64,000 nucleotides of DNA from Candidatus Roseilinea sp. GTDB taxonomy: Bacteria > Chloroflexota > Anaerolineae > J036 > Brachytrichaceae. Positions 57,425 through 64,000 of this stretch are shown here, piece by piece. Within the stretch, counting starts at the first letter, position 1; each line of letters begins with the position of its first letter. The position numbers and the translations under genes are program-made. The stretch spans positions 124,001-188,000 of the forward strand of contig BPHV01000003.1 in the NCBI GenBank assembly GCA_026003755.1, read 5' to 3'. The notes under the pieces are model-generated. The model searched no databases and was not told the DNA's origin. It saw nothing but the letters and a program-made list of their open reading frames with translations.

Positions 57425-57466
57425 ATTCTATGCTGCTTATCCACAGTGTCAAGCGGTTTATCCACA
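57425..57466 (-). promoter_or_regulatory. ftsZ promoter overlapped by two perfect DnaA boxes
   Basis: On the minus strand TTGACA (57452-57447), 16 bp, TAGAAT (57430-57425). Two exact TTATCCACA boxes (plus-strand reading) lie at 57437-57445, inside the spacer, and 57458-57466, 5 bp upstream of the -35. Their starts are 21 bp apart, two helical turns. DnaA bound here would occupy the promoter directly. Confidence 0.75.
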
Positions 57467-57588
57467 GCTTTTCCAAACATCGAGAGTTTTAAGCCAGGGA
57501 ATGCCCGGGTTATCCTGTGCGCGCGCGATGTCGCGCGCAGCCGGCCCGGACACTCCACGCAACGCGGTCGAAAGGACCGCCCTTCAGT

Positions 57589-58818
57589 TCAATCCGGCAA
57601 CAAATTCCTCAACCACCCTGGCAAGTCCAAGCGAGGGTTGAAGCGTCGGCGTTTGCTAGGCTGCGCAGCTACGCCCTGTAATCCCCAATGCAGCATTCCA
57701 ACCGCGGTCGAGAAGGCCGGAGACTGCAGAGCGTCCACCAAGCCGTACAAATTCATCGGGCGCGTCAAGCGAACCGGTCGCCCCGTCGTCTCGCGCGCCG
57801 ATTCCCTCAAGCCTGGCAAGAGCGAACCACCTCCTGTGATCACGAGTCCGGCCGGCAACAGGCCGTCATAACCGCTGCGCTTGATCTCCTGTTCAATCAG
57901 GCTGAACAGCTCGTCGGCGCGGGCGCGTAGAATCTCTGCGGCCTCGCGCCTGGAGACGCGCACGAGCGGCTCATCACCAAACCCCTGAACGTCGCAAACC
58001 TGATCGCCCGGCACATCGGGCGGATGGGCGTGTCCGTAGTGCACTTTCAAGTGCTCGGCGGCGTCCATCGGCAGGCGCAGCACCTGAGCCAGGTCGCTGG
58101 TGAAGTGCGCCCCGCCCACCTCAAGCACTTTGGTATGCCATGCCGATCCGTCAATAAACATGGCGATGCCCGTAGTGCCGCCACCAATATCCACCAATAC
58201 TGCGCCCATCTCGCGTTCGGTCGGGGTGAGCACGGCCTCGGCTGAAGCCAGCGTTGAGAGCACGAACTCGCTCACGTCCACGCCGGCCATGTGCGCGCAC
58301 TTGAGCAGGTTCTGCATCGCGGTCGTCGCACAGGTGATGATGTGGGCCTGCGCCTCCAGCCGGAAGCCCAGCATACCGATCGGGTTGCGTACGCCATCCT
58401 GATCATCCACTCGGAAGTGCCGCGGGATCACGTGCAGGATCTCGCGGTTGTTCGGCACGGCGATGGCTTGCGCCGATTCCAGGCAACGATTGATGTCGTC
58501 GAACGACACGCCCTGGTCGCCTCGGCCGATGGCGACTGCGCCCTGGCTGTTCTGCGAGGCGATATGGTTGCCGCTGATGGACATGAGCACGTGCGATGCC
58601 TTCACCCCCGAGGAGGCTTGCGCGCCGGCCAACGCCTCCTTCAGGCACGCTGTGGCGTCGCTCACGTTGATGATTTGGCCGCGCCGGATGCCGCGAGCGA
58701 CCGTCATACCTACGCCGATGATGGTGAAGCCGACCTCGTTGTCAGCGGCCTCGCCCACCAGCGCCACGACCTTCGTGCTGCCCACGTCCAAAACGGTGAT
58801 CGTCTTTGGTTCTGCCAT
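57589..58818 (-). CDS. ftsA: Cell division protein FtsA
   Basis: Actin-like protein tethering FtsZ to the membrane. The 409-residue product begins MAEPKTITVLDVGSTKVVAL, the phosphate-1 block, and has the SHS2 subdomain region (ISGNHIASQNSQGAVAIG), VLVDIGGGTTGIAMFIDGS (phosphate-2) and LVITGGGSLLPGL (adenosine). The C-terminal amphipathic segment LDLPGWLRNLLPD fits the membrane-targeting helix. A longer upstream frame reaches into repeat sequence and was rejected. Confidence 0.97.
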   Translation of the reverse strand: MAEPKTITVLDVGSTKVVALVGEAADNEVGFTIIGVGMTVARGIRRGQIINVSDATACLKEALAGAQASSGVKASHVLMSISGNHIASQNSQGAVAIGRGDQGVSFDDINRCLESAQAIAVPNNREILHVIPRHFRVDDQDGVRNPIGMLGFRLEAQAHIITCATTAMQNLLKCAHMAGVDVSEFVLSTLASAEAVLTPTEREMGAVLVDIGGGTTGIAMFIDGSAWHTKVLEVGGAHFTSDLAQVLRLPMDAAEHLKVHYGHAHPPDVPGDQVCDVQGFGDEPLVRVSRREAAEILRARADELFSLIEQEIKRSGYDGLLPAGLVITGGGSLLPGLRESARETTGRPVRLTRPMNLYGLVDALQSPAFSTAVGMLHWGLQGVAAQPSKRRRFNPRLDLPGWLRNLLPD

Positions 58819-58825
58819 GATTTCC

Positions 58826-58894
58826 GAGTCTGCAGATTGGAGATTAGAACCAGAGATTGAAGTGACCAATCTCTAATCTCTAATCCCTCCAATC
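58826..58894. repeat. Heptamer repeat cluster between ftsQ and ftsA, inverted
   Basis: Left part reads AGATTGGAGATTAGA and the right part carries the inverse type CAATCTCTAATCTCTAATC, so the whole can fold back. The units are the same heptamers (GATTAGA/GATTGGA) that frame the S23-like gene at 61700-62239. No gene lies inside. It looks like the same repeat unit without cargo. Confidence 0.75.
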
Positions 58895-59692
58895 TCATTG
58901 GACGATGTAGTACGGCGCCTCCACGAAACGCACATCCAACACTCGCGCTTCGATGCCCTGATCCACCAATTGCTGTTGCAACGCACGCGCCAGGCGCAAC
59001 TTGTCGCTCATCGCGCCGTCATAGGGGGCATCGCCCAGCCGCACGCGCCATTTGCGATCGTTGACCCACATCAGGCCAAACTGCGACGAGTACGCATAGC
59101 GCCTCACGTTGGGTTGCGCAGCGATCAGCTCGTTCAGGGCGCGCAACAGGCGCGGATCGAGCCGGCTGCCCAGCGGCGGCAGCGCGCCATCCTCGACGCG
59201 GATGAAGAGCTGGGCCGGCATGTCTGCCTGCGCGACTTGCACCCTGCCTTCGAGGTCGTTCCATACCTGGCCGTCCCGGCTTTGCCACAACGCCATTGGG
59301 CGCGCCGGCTGAACGGTGATCACGCACTGGACGCGCCACACCCAACGACACGTGACCGACGCCGCCTCCACGCCCGGCAGGTCATCCACTGCCTGAGCCG
59401 CTGCGTCCAGGTTGGCGAAGTGGAAGTGTTCGCCCTGTAGCCCGCTGGCGCCGATAATCGCTTCGACCGGCACGCCGTCGTTGTTCTGCACCGCGATGTC
59501 GCCGATGCGCCAACTCTCGCCGCTATACCACTGCGCGCCGAGCATCGCTCCGGCGACGCATACGACAGCAGCGAGCGTCCGCGACCGGCGCGCCCAGCGC
59601 CGCTCGGCTCGCTGCGCCAGCGCCACATCGAAGCGCGTCCACGGCGTCGGCTTGCGGTCTGGCGGGGGGCGGTAGTTCAACATCTCCTTCAT
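58895..59692 (-). CDS. ftsQ: Cell division protein FtsQ
   Basis: Bitopic divisome protein of 265 residues: basic cytoplasmic N-terminus, one membrane helix (RTLAAVVCVAGAMLGAQWYS near residues 38-57), a POTRA domain (WRIGDIAVQNNDGVPVEAII, and NLDAAAQAVDDLPGVEAASV) and the FtsQ beta domain with its C-terminal VRFVEAPYYIVQ. It starts at the ATGA shared with the ddl stop. It is separated from ftsA by a heptamer repeat cluster. Confidence 0.92.
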   Translation of the reverse strand: MKEMLNYRPPPDRKPTPWTRFDVALAQRAERRWARRSRTLAAVVCVAGAMLGAQWYSGESWRIGDIAVQNNDGVPVEAIIGASGLQGEHFHFANLDAAAQAVDDLPGVEAASVTCRWVWRVQCVITVQPARPMALWQSRDGQVWNDLEGRVQVAQADMPAQLFIRVEDGALPPLGSRLDPRLLRALNELIAAQPNVRRYAYSSQFGLMWVNDRKWRVRLGDAPYDGAMSDKLRLARALQQQLVDQGIEARVLDVRFVEAPYYIVQ

Positions 59693-60705
59693 GGCTCCAT
59701 CGCCAACGCAATCAGGCGGTCCAGCAGCTCGCTATACGGGATGCCGGTGGCCGCCCACAGCTTCGGATACATGCTGATGTCGGTGAAGCCGGGGATGGTG
59801 TTGATCTCGTTGATGAACACCTCTCGGCTCTCGCCGTTCATCAAAAAGTCCACGCGCGCCATGCCGCGCGCATCAGTCAGCATGGCCGCTTTTACTGCCA
59901 TGTCGCGGATCCGCTGCGCCAGTGCATCTGGGATGGGCGCCGGAATATGCAGGCCAGAGGCCGCCTCACCCTTATCCAGGTATTTGGCGGCGTAGTCATA
60001 GAACTCGCGGCTGGGCGTAATTTCGCCGACGACCGACGCCTGCAGATCGTCGTTGCCCAGCACGCTCACCTCTAGCTCGCGCGCATGCGGCACCGCCTGC
60101 TCGATCAGCACCTTGCGATCCCATTTCAGCGCCTCGGCCATGCCCGCATGCAACTGCTGGACGTTCTTTGCCTTAGTGATGCCGACGCTGCTGCCCATGT
60201 TGGCCGGCTTGACGAAGCATGGGAAGCCGAGCTGCGTCCTCACCGCGCGCTCCACGTGCTCCGGGGCCGATAGCCATTGGCGCCGGCGCGCAACGATGTA
60301 ATTCACCACCGGCAAACCATGCGCGCGCATCACATCCTTGAAAATCACCTTGTCCATCCCAACCGCCGAGCCGACCACACCGGCGCCGACGAAGGGCACT
60401 CCGATCAGGGTGAGCAAGCCCTGCACGGTGCCGTCCTCGCCCATCGGGCCGTGCAGCAGCGGAAAGACCACGTCGAACTTGCGCAGGTCTTCCAGCGGGA
60501 TCGTCCACTCACCCGCTCTGCTGATGAACACCGGCGTGACCTCGTACTTGCGGCCGTCTAGCGCCTGCATGACCGATGCCGCCGACATCAGGCTCACGTC
60601 GTGCTCGCCGGATTGGCCGCCGTATAGCACGGCCACTTTGAGCTTTGCGCCGCGAGTCGCAAGCCCTGAGTTGTGTTGGGCCTTGGGCAATGGGTCATCA
60701 CTCAT
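59689..60705 (-). CDS. ddl: D-alanine--D-alanine ligase
   Basis: Makes D-Ala-D-Ala for peptidoglycan stems. The 338-residue ATP-grasp enzyme has VAVLYGGQSGEHDVSLMSAA, LLHGPMGEDGTVQGLLTLIG, PCFVKPANMGSSVGITKAKN and ARVDFLMNGESREVFINEIN with the metal-binding N/E residues. The ATG at 60705 (MSDDPLPKAQ) is chosen because the frame upstream offers only a TTG. Start and murB stop are 2 bp apart. Confidence 0.97.
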   Translation of the reverse strand: MSDDPLPKAQHNSGLATRGAKLKVAVLYGGQSGEHDVSLMSAASVMQALDGRKYEVTPVFISRAGEWTIPLEDLRKFDVVFPLLHGPMGEDGTVQGLLTLIGVPFVGAGVVGSAVGMDKVIFKDVMRAHGLPVVNYIVARRRQWLSAPEHVERAVRTQLGFPCFVKPANMGSSVGITKAKNVQQLHAGMAEALKWDRKVLIEQAVPHARELEVSVLGNDDLQASVVGEITPSREFYDYAAKYLDKGEAASGLHIPAPIPDALAQRIRDMAVKAAMLTDARGMARVDFLMNGESREVFINEINTIPGFTDISMYPKLWAATGIPYSELLDRLIALAMEP

Positions 60706-60707
60706 GT

Positions 60708-61679
60708 TCAATCATGTTCAATTTCAGACGCTCGGCTGCCGCCGCGCAGTTTCCCTGGGCCTAGCTCTGCGGCCGCCCACTCACCCACCAGCTCGATCTC
60801 CAGCTCCAAGTCCACGCCGAAGCGCTGCAGCACGGCATCGTGCGCCAGGTCAATCAATGCCTTCACGTCGCTGGCGCGGGCGTCGCCGGAGGCGTTGATG
60901 AAGAAGTTGGCGTGCTTGTCGCTGATCATGGCGCCGCCGATGCGCTTGCCCTTCAGCCCGCAGGCTTCAATCAATCGGCCGGCATAGTCGCCTTCGGGAT
61001 TCTTGAACATGCTGCCGATGGACGCGCCGGACGGTTGTGTTGCTTTGCGCTTGGCGATGAATTCGTTCGCCCGGCGCTCCAGATTCCCGCGATAGTCCAG
61101 CTTGAGGTCGAAGGTGGCGCTGAGCACAATCGGCCGGTTGGCCGGCGCATAGCGCTTGAGCGCGCTGGTGCGATAGCCGAACTGCAACTGGCGCGGCGTC
61201 CAGTACTCCGGCGGCTGGCCGCGTCGCATGACGCGCGCCAGGTTCAGGTTGCTGGCGATGTCCGCGCCATGGGCGCCGGCGTTGCCGACCACGCCCCCGC
61301 CTACCGTGCCTGGGACGCTGACGGCCCATTCCATGCCGGCCAGCCCCCGCTCGATGCAATCGCGCGCCAGCGTCGTCAGCATCACGCCGCTGTCCACCTC
61401 GACGCGCGCCTTGCCCCCGCGCAGGTTGAACTTGACCTCCCGCGCGCGGTTGATGATCACCAACCCGCGCACGCCGGCGTCGCTCACCAGCACATTTGCG
61501 CCGCCGCCGAGCACCAGATAGGGCAGCTCCATCTCATCGGCGCGCTGGGCCACAGCGATGAGTTCATCGGTGGTGCGCACCTCGATCAATAGGTCGGCCG
61601 GGCCGCCGATGCGCGCCGTCGTATGCTTCGACAGCGGCTCGTTGCGTTTGGCGCGGGATTGCAGTTCGTTTAGGCTCAT
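60708..61679 (-). CDS. murB: UDP-N-acetylmuramate dehydrogenase
   Basis: FAD enzyme reducing enolpyruvyl-UDP-GlcNAc in peptidoglycan synthesis. The 323-residue protein has the FAD-binding PYLVLGGGANVLVSDAGVRG, then AVSVPGTVGGGVVGNAGAHG, the catalytic Ser in GSMFKNPEGDYAGRLIEACG and the KHANFFINASGDA block. The Ser-Met-Phe loop and lack of the type I insert suggest a type II MurB. It is followed directly by ddl. Confidence 0.97.
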   Translation of the reverse strand: MSLNELQSRAKRNEPLSKHTTARIGGPADLLIEVRTTDELIAVAQRADEMELPYLVLGGGANVLVSDAGVRGLVIINRAREVKFNLRGGKARVEVDSGVMLTTLARDCIERGLAGMEWAVSVPGTVGGGVVGNAGAHGADIASNLNLARVMRRGQPPEYWTPRQLQFGYRTSALKRYAPANRPIVLSATFDLKLDYRGNLERRANEFIAKRKATQPSGASIGSMFKNPEGDYAGRLIEACGLKGKRIGGAMISDKHANFFINASGDARASDVKALIDLAHDAVLQRFGVDLELEIELVGEWAAAELGPGKLRGGSRASEIEHD

Positions 61680-61695
61680 ACCGGAATGGAGACCA

Positions 61696-61760
61696 GGGAT
61701 TAGAGATTAGAGATTAGAGATTGGAGATTGGAGGTTGGAGGTTGGAGGTTGGAGGTTGGA
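61696..61760. repeat. Heptamer tandem repeat, left of the S23-like gene
   Basis: About nine consecutive 7-bp units on the plus strand: GATTAGA three times, GATTGGA twice, then GGTTGGA four times. The gene on the minus strand reads into it, so its last residues (TSNLQPPTSNLQSLISNL) are encoded by repeat. The inverse-type array lies at 62253-62324. Confidence 0.9.
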
Positions 61761-62239
61761 TCACTTTTGATCCATGCAATGTCTTTTTCGTCGAAAATCA
61801 AGGCCGATTCGTCCACAGGTCCGGCGATGTATGGCACTTGTTCCTCACGCAAGGAGGGCTTCGATGTTTTTGCGTCACGCTTCTGCATCTTCAGGCTATT
61901 TGCGAATTGATTGATTTGGCGAGCCAGATTAGTGAGCGCATTCGAATAATCTTGCGCGACATTGCTTTGCAGCAAACCCCGATGAGCCGCTCGGTTCAGC
62001 CAATACTTCGTTTCGAACAAGCTGCCGCGCGCGTAATAGAGAAACTGTAGCTTTTCGCCGAAGTTGAATCGGCCGAAAGACTCAGCAATATTCGCTCCAA
62101 TCGAGTCCGTTGCTCGTACAAGCTGGCTTCCCAACGCGTCGCGCGCAAAGGCATCCCATTGGACGACATATCGCCAGATCTCATCGGCAATGCTTTCGGC
62201 AGCTCGAAGCACTTTCAAATCTTCCAACGAAGTTCCCAT
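61700..62239 (-). CDS. Four-helix-bundle protein (S23/IVP, Avd-like)
   Basis: A 179-residue member of the 23S-rRNA-intervening-sequence protein family, which also includes the Avd accessory protein of diversity-generating retroelements. Family blocks: LRAAESIADEIWRYVVQWDA, LVRATDSIGANIAESFGRFN, and YYARGSLFETKYWLNRA. AGGAGG 5 nt before the ATG is supplied by the end of the right repeat array. The C-terminal 20 residues come from the left heptamer array. It interrupts murB and murC in the dcw cluster. No reverse transcriptase or variable repeat is seen nearby. Function unknown. Confidence 0.9.
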   Translation of the reverse strand: MGTSLEDLKVLRAAESIADEIWRYVVQWDAFARDALGSQLVRATDSIGANIAESFGRFNFGEKLQFLYYARGSLFETKYWLNRAAHRGLLQSNVAQDYSNALTNLARQINQFANSLKMQKRDAKTSKPSLREEQVPYIAGPVDESALIFDEKDIAWIKSDPTSNLQPPTSNLQSLISNL

Positions 62240-62252
62240 TTCAACCTCCTAT

Positions 62253-62324
62253 TCTCCAATCTCCAATCTCCAATCTTCAATCTTCAATCTCTAATCTCTA
62301 ATCTCTAATCTCTTCTCTAATCTC
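62253..62324. repeat. Heptamer tandem repeat, right of the S23-like gene
   Basis: On the plus strand CTCCAAT three times, CTTCAAT twice, CTCTAAT three times, then a degenerate end. This is the inverse type of the left array, so the S23-like gene is bracketed by inverted repeat arrays. It ends 3 bp before the murC stop. Confidence 0.9.
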
Positions 62325-62327
62325 CTC

Positions 62328-63725
62328 CTACCTCCTCAACATCTCCAATAACCTCTCGCCCACCTGGTTGCCATCACCGGCGCTGAGCGTGATGACCACG
62401 TCGCCGCCCCTCACCTGCGCCAGCAGCATGCCCAGCGCGTCGCCGAACGAGGCTGCGTTGCGCGCGTCGCGATGGCGGATCTTGCGCGCGATCTCGATCG
62501 GATTGAGCGCATTCGCGATGAAGCCGAAATCCTCCTGGCGCTCGCGCGCCGCGTAGATCGGCAGCACGATCACGTGGTCGGCGTCGTCGAAGGCCTCGGC
62601 AAACGCATCCAGGAGCGCGGCGGTGCGGCTGTAGGTGTGCGGTTGCCAGATCGCCCAGATGTTGCCTAACGGATAGCGCTGGCGCGCGCCGCGCAGCGTC
62701 GCTTTGATCTCGGTCGGATGATGCGCGTAATCGTCGAAGATGCGCACGCCGCGCGCCTCGCCCTTTAGCTCGAAGCGACGGCCGGCGCCTCGGTAGCCGC
62801 CGAGCGACTTCACCGCTTCGCCCATCGGCACGCCGCAGGCATCGGCCGCCACCAGCGCCGCCAGCGCATTCAGCACGTTGTGTTCACCCGGCACGCGCAA
62901 CGAACATGCCCCACTCACTTCGCCGCGGATTCCTGCGCCCGTGAAGGAGAAGTCCACGCCGCCCAGCGGGTTTGCGCGCAGGTGGGATGCGCGCCACAAG
63001 CCGCCCCGGATGCCGTAGTCCACGACCGGGGCGGACAAGCCGGCGCGCTTGAGCATGGCCACACAACCGGCATCGTCGGCGCAGGTGATCACCACGCCGT
63101 CTTTGGGCACGCTCCGCACGAACATCGCGAAAGCGTCCAACGTCGCATCGAGATCCGCAAATGTGTCGGGGTGGTCATACTCCACGTTGGTCACCACGGC
63201 GACCCGCGGCTGAAAGTGCAGGAAGGTATGGTCGTACTCGTCGGCCTCGACGACGAGGGCTTCGCCTGCGCCCCAGCGCGCGTTCACGCCCAGCGGCTGC
63301 GGCGTCGCCCCGATGACGAACGACGGGGCAAGGCCGGCCTCGGTCAGGATCGTTGCGATCATGCCCGCCGTTGTGCTCTTGCCGTGCGTGCCCGCAACGG
63401 CGATGCCCACTTTGTCCTGCATCAAAGCGCCGATCAAGTCGCCGCGATGCCAAACCGGAATGTCGCGCCGCTGCGCTTCGACCAGCTCCGGCTCATCTTT
63501 GGCGATCGCCGACGACGGCACGAGGATGTCCACCCCGTCGAGATGGCGCGGATCGTGGCCGACGACGACCGGGATGCCTTCGGCCTGCAGCGCCCTGAGC
63601 GTCGGCGAATCGGCGCGGTCGTCGCCGCTGACGCGCACCCCGCGCGCATGCAGCAGGCGGGCCAGCGCGCTCATGCCGGCCCCGCCGACGCCCATGAGGT
63701 GGATGTGTTTATCGAGCCAACTCAT
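62328..63725 (-). CDS. murC: UDP-N-acetylmuramate--L-alanine ligase
   Basis: Adds L-alanine to UDP-MurNAc. The 465-residue enzyme has the N-terminal HLMGVGGAGMSALARLLHAR, P-loop GTHGKST at residues 112-118, VVEADEYDHTFLHFQP, and the C-domain IFDDYAHHPTEIKATLRGAR. Length is standard. Its start overlaps the upstream membrane-protein gene as ATGA, indicating coupling. Confidence 0.98.
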   Translation of the reverse strand: MSWLDKHIHLMGVGGAGMSALARLLHARGVRVSGDDRADSPTLRALQAEGIPVVVGHDPRHLDGVDILVPSSAIAKDEPELVEAQRRDIPVWHRGDLIGALMQDKVGIAVAGTHGKSTTAGMIATILTEAGLAPSFVIGATPQPLGVNARWGAGEALVVEADEYDHTFLHFQPRVAVVTNVEYDHPDTFADLDATLDAFAMFVRSVPKDGVVITCADDAGCVAMLKRAGLSAPVVDYGIRGGLWRASHLRANPLGGVDFSFTGAGIRGEVSGACSLRVPGEHNVLNALAALVAADACGVPMGEAVKSLGGYRGAGRRFELKGEARGVRIFDDYAHHPTEIKATLRGARQRYPLGNIWAIWQPHTYSRTAALLDAFAEAFDDADHVIVLPIYAARERQEDFGFIANALNPIEIARKIRHRDARNAASFGDALGMLLAQVRGGDVVITLSAGDGNQVGERLLEMLRR

Positions 63726-64000
63726 ACCAGAACCACGATGACGAACAGGAAGATCAGGATGAGCACGAAGACCAGCAGCGAGCCGCTGAAGATGACCGGC
63801 GCCCCGCTCTTGATGAAAAAGAACTCATTCCAACCTCCCGGCGGCGGCGTGAAGAGATTGGCGTATTGTCCATCCAGCAAGCCCGCTTGTAGCGCCCAAA
63901 AGGCCAGTGAGCTGAACAACAAGTAGCCGTTGAACATGCCAACCAGGAACGACAGCAAGCCATACTCGAAGCGATTCGCGCCGTTAGCCTGAAAGCGACC
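63722..64000 (-). CDS. Membrane protein, 5' end off window
   Basis: The frame is open from the window edge to the stop overlapping murC. It encodes about 92 visible residues with two hydrophobic segments (LLSFLVGMFNGYLLFSSLAF and a C-terminal VFVLILIFLFVIVVLV) around a loop containing TPPPGGWNEFFFIKSGAPVI. It does not resemble FtsW or MurG, the usual upstream neighbours of murC. I do not recognise the family. Confidence 0.6.
   Translation of the reverse strand, partial: GRFQANGANRFEYGLLSFLVGMFNGYLLFSSLAFWALQAGLLDGQYANLFTPPPGGWNEFFFIKSGAPVIFSGSLLVFVLILIFLFVIVVLV

Noticed and set aside
61700-62239. Diversity-generating retroelement around the Avd-like gene
   Set aside because: No reverse transcriptase, template repeat or variable repeat was found in the flanking sequence.
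61696-62324. CRISPR array
   Set aside because: The repeats are 7-bp tandem units without spacers and no cas genes are nearby.

Overview
This 64 kb window is GC-rich chromosomal DNA, most likely from a Chloroflexota bacterium (Anaerolineae-like). The hints are: a long B12-dependent ribonucleotide reductase, secreted proteins with Thr/Pro-rich linkers, DUF11/beta-helix secreted proteins, a DUF6062 gene, several L,D-transpeptidases, and a dcw cluster in the order murC-murB-ddl-ftsQ-ftsA-ftsZ. The phylum call is an inference from gene content; no rRNA is present to test it.

Layout. 1-2198: polyprenyl-phosphate sugar transferase and a GNAT-like protein (minus strand). 2225-12555: rpsF, ssb, a membrane-anchored peptidyl-prolyl isomerase, a double-vWA membrane protein, a membrane/alpha-beta-hydrolase fusion, a DUF6062 protein, a polytopic membrane protein and an SH3 lipoprotein. 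12749-15586: clpB and tRNA-His. 15720-33248: a mosaic island holding IS5-like and ISKra4-like elements, a 1.2 kb direct duplication carrying a broken aldolase gene in each copy, two attC-like integron sites flanking an ABC-2 exporter, an AT-rich type II restriction-modification unit with a Phd-like regulator, and a sugar ABC importer/FGGY kinase operon. 33252-38480: three L,D-transpeptidases, a PIG-L deacetylase and a GH3 beta-glucosidase. 38504-46785: a single minus-strand B12 operon (riboswitch, btuF, btuC, btuD, cbiZ remnant, cobO, broken ferredoxin-like gene, cbiB, cobD-like, cobQ), with many 4-bp ATGA overlaps. 46873-50712: a giant beta-helix/DUF11 surface protein. 50788-55990: nrdR and the B12-dependent nrdJ, the latter interrupted by a 364-residue intein. 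56211-64000: ftsZ, ftsA, ftsQ, ddl, murB, a four-helix-bundle (S23/IVP) gene framed by heptamer repeats, murC and a partial membrane protein.

How it fits together. B12 uptake and remodelling lie beside a B12-dependent ribonucleotide reductase, so cobalamin supply and dNTP synthesis are physically linked. The cell-division cluster carries two perfect DnaA boxes on top of a near-consensus ftsZ promoter, which suggests replication-division coupling. The island is the accessory part: recombination repeats, cassette sites and a restriction system with its own near-perfect promoter and palindromic operator.

Caveat. At least seven apparent single-base frameshifts lie in otherwise well-conserved genes, several in homopolymers. 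Some may be assembly or sequencing errors rather than real decay.
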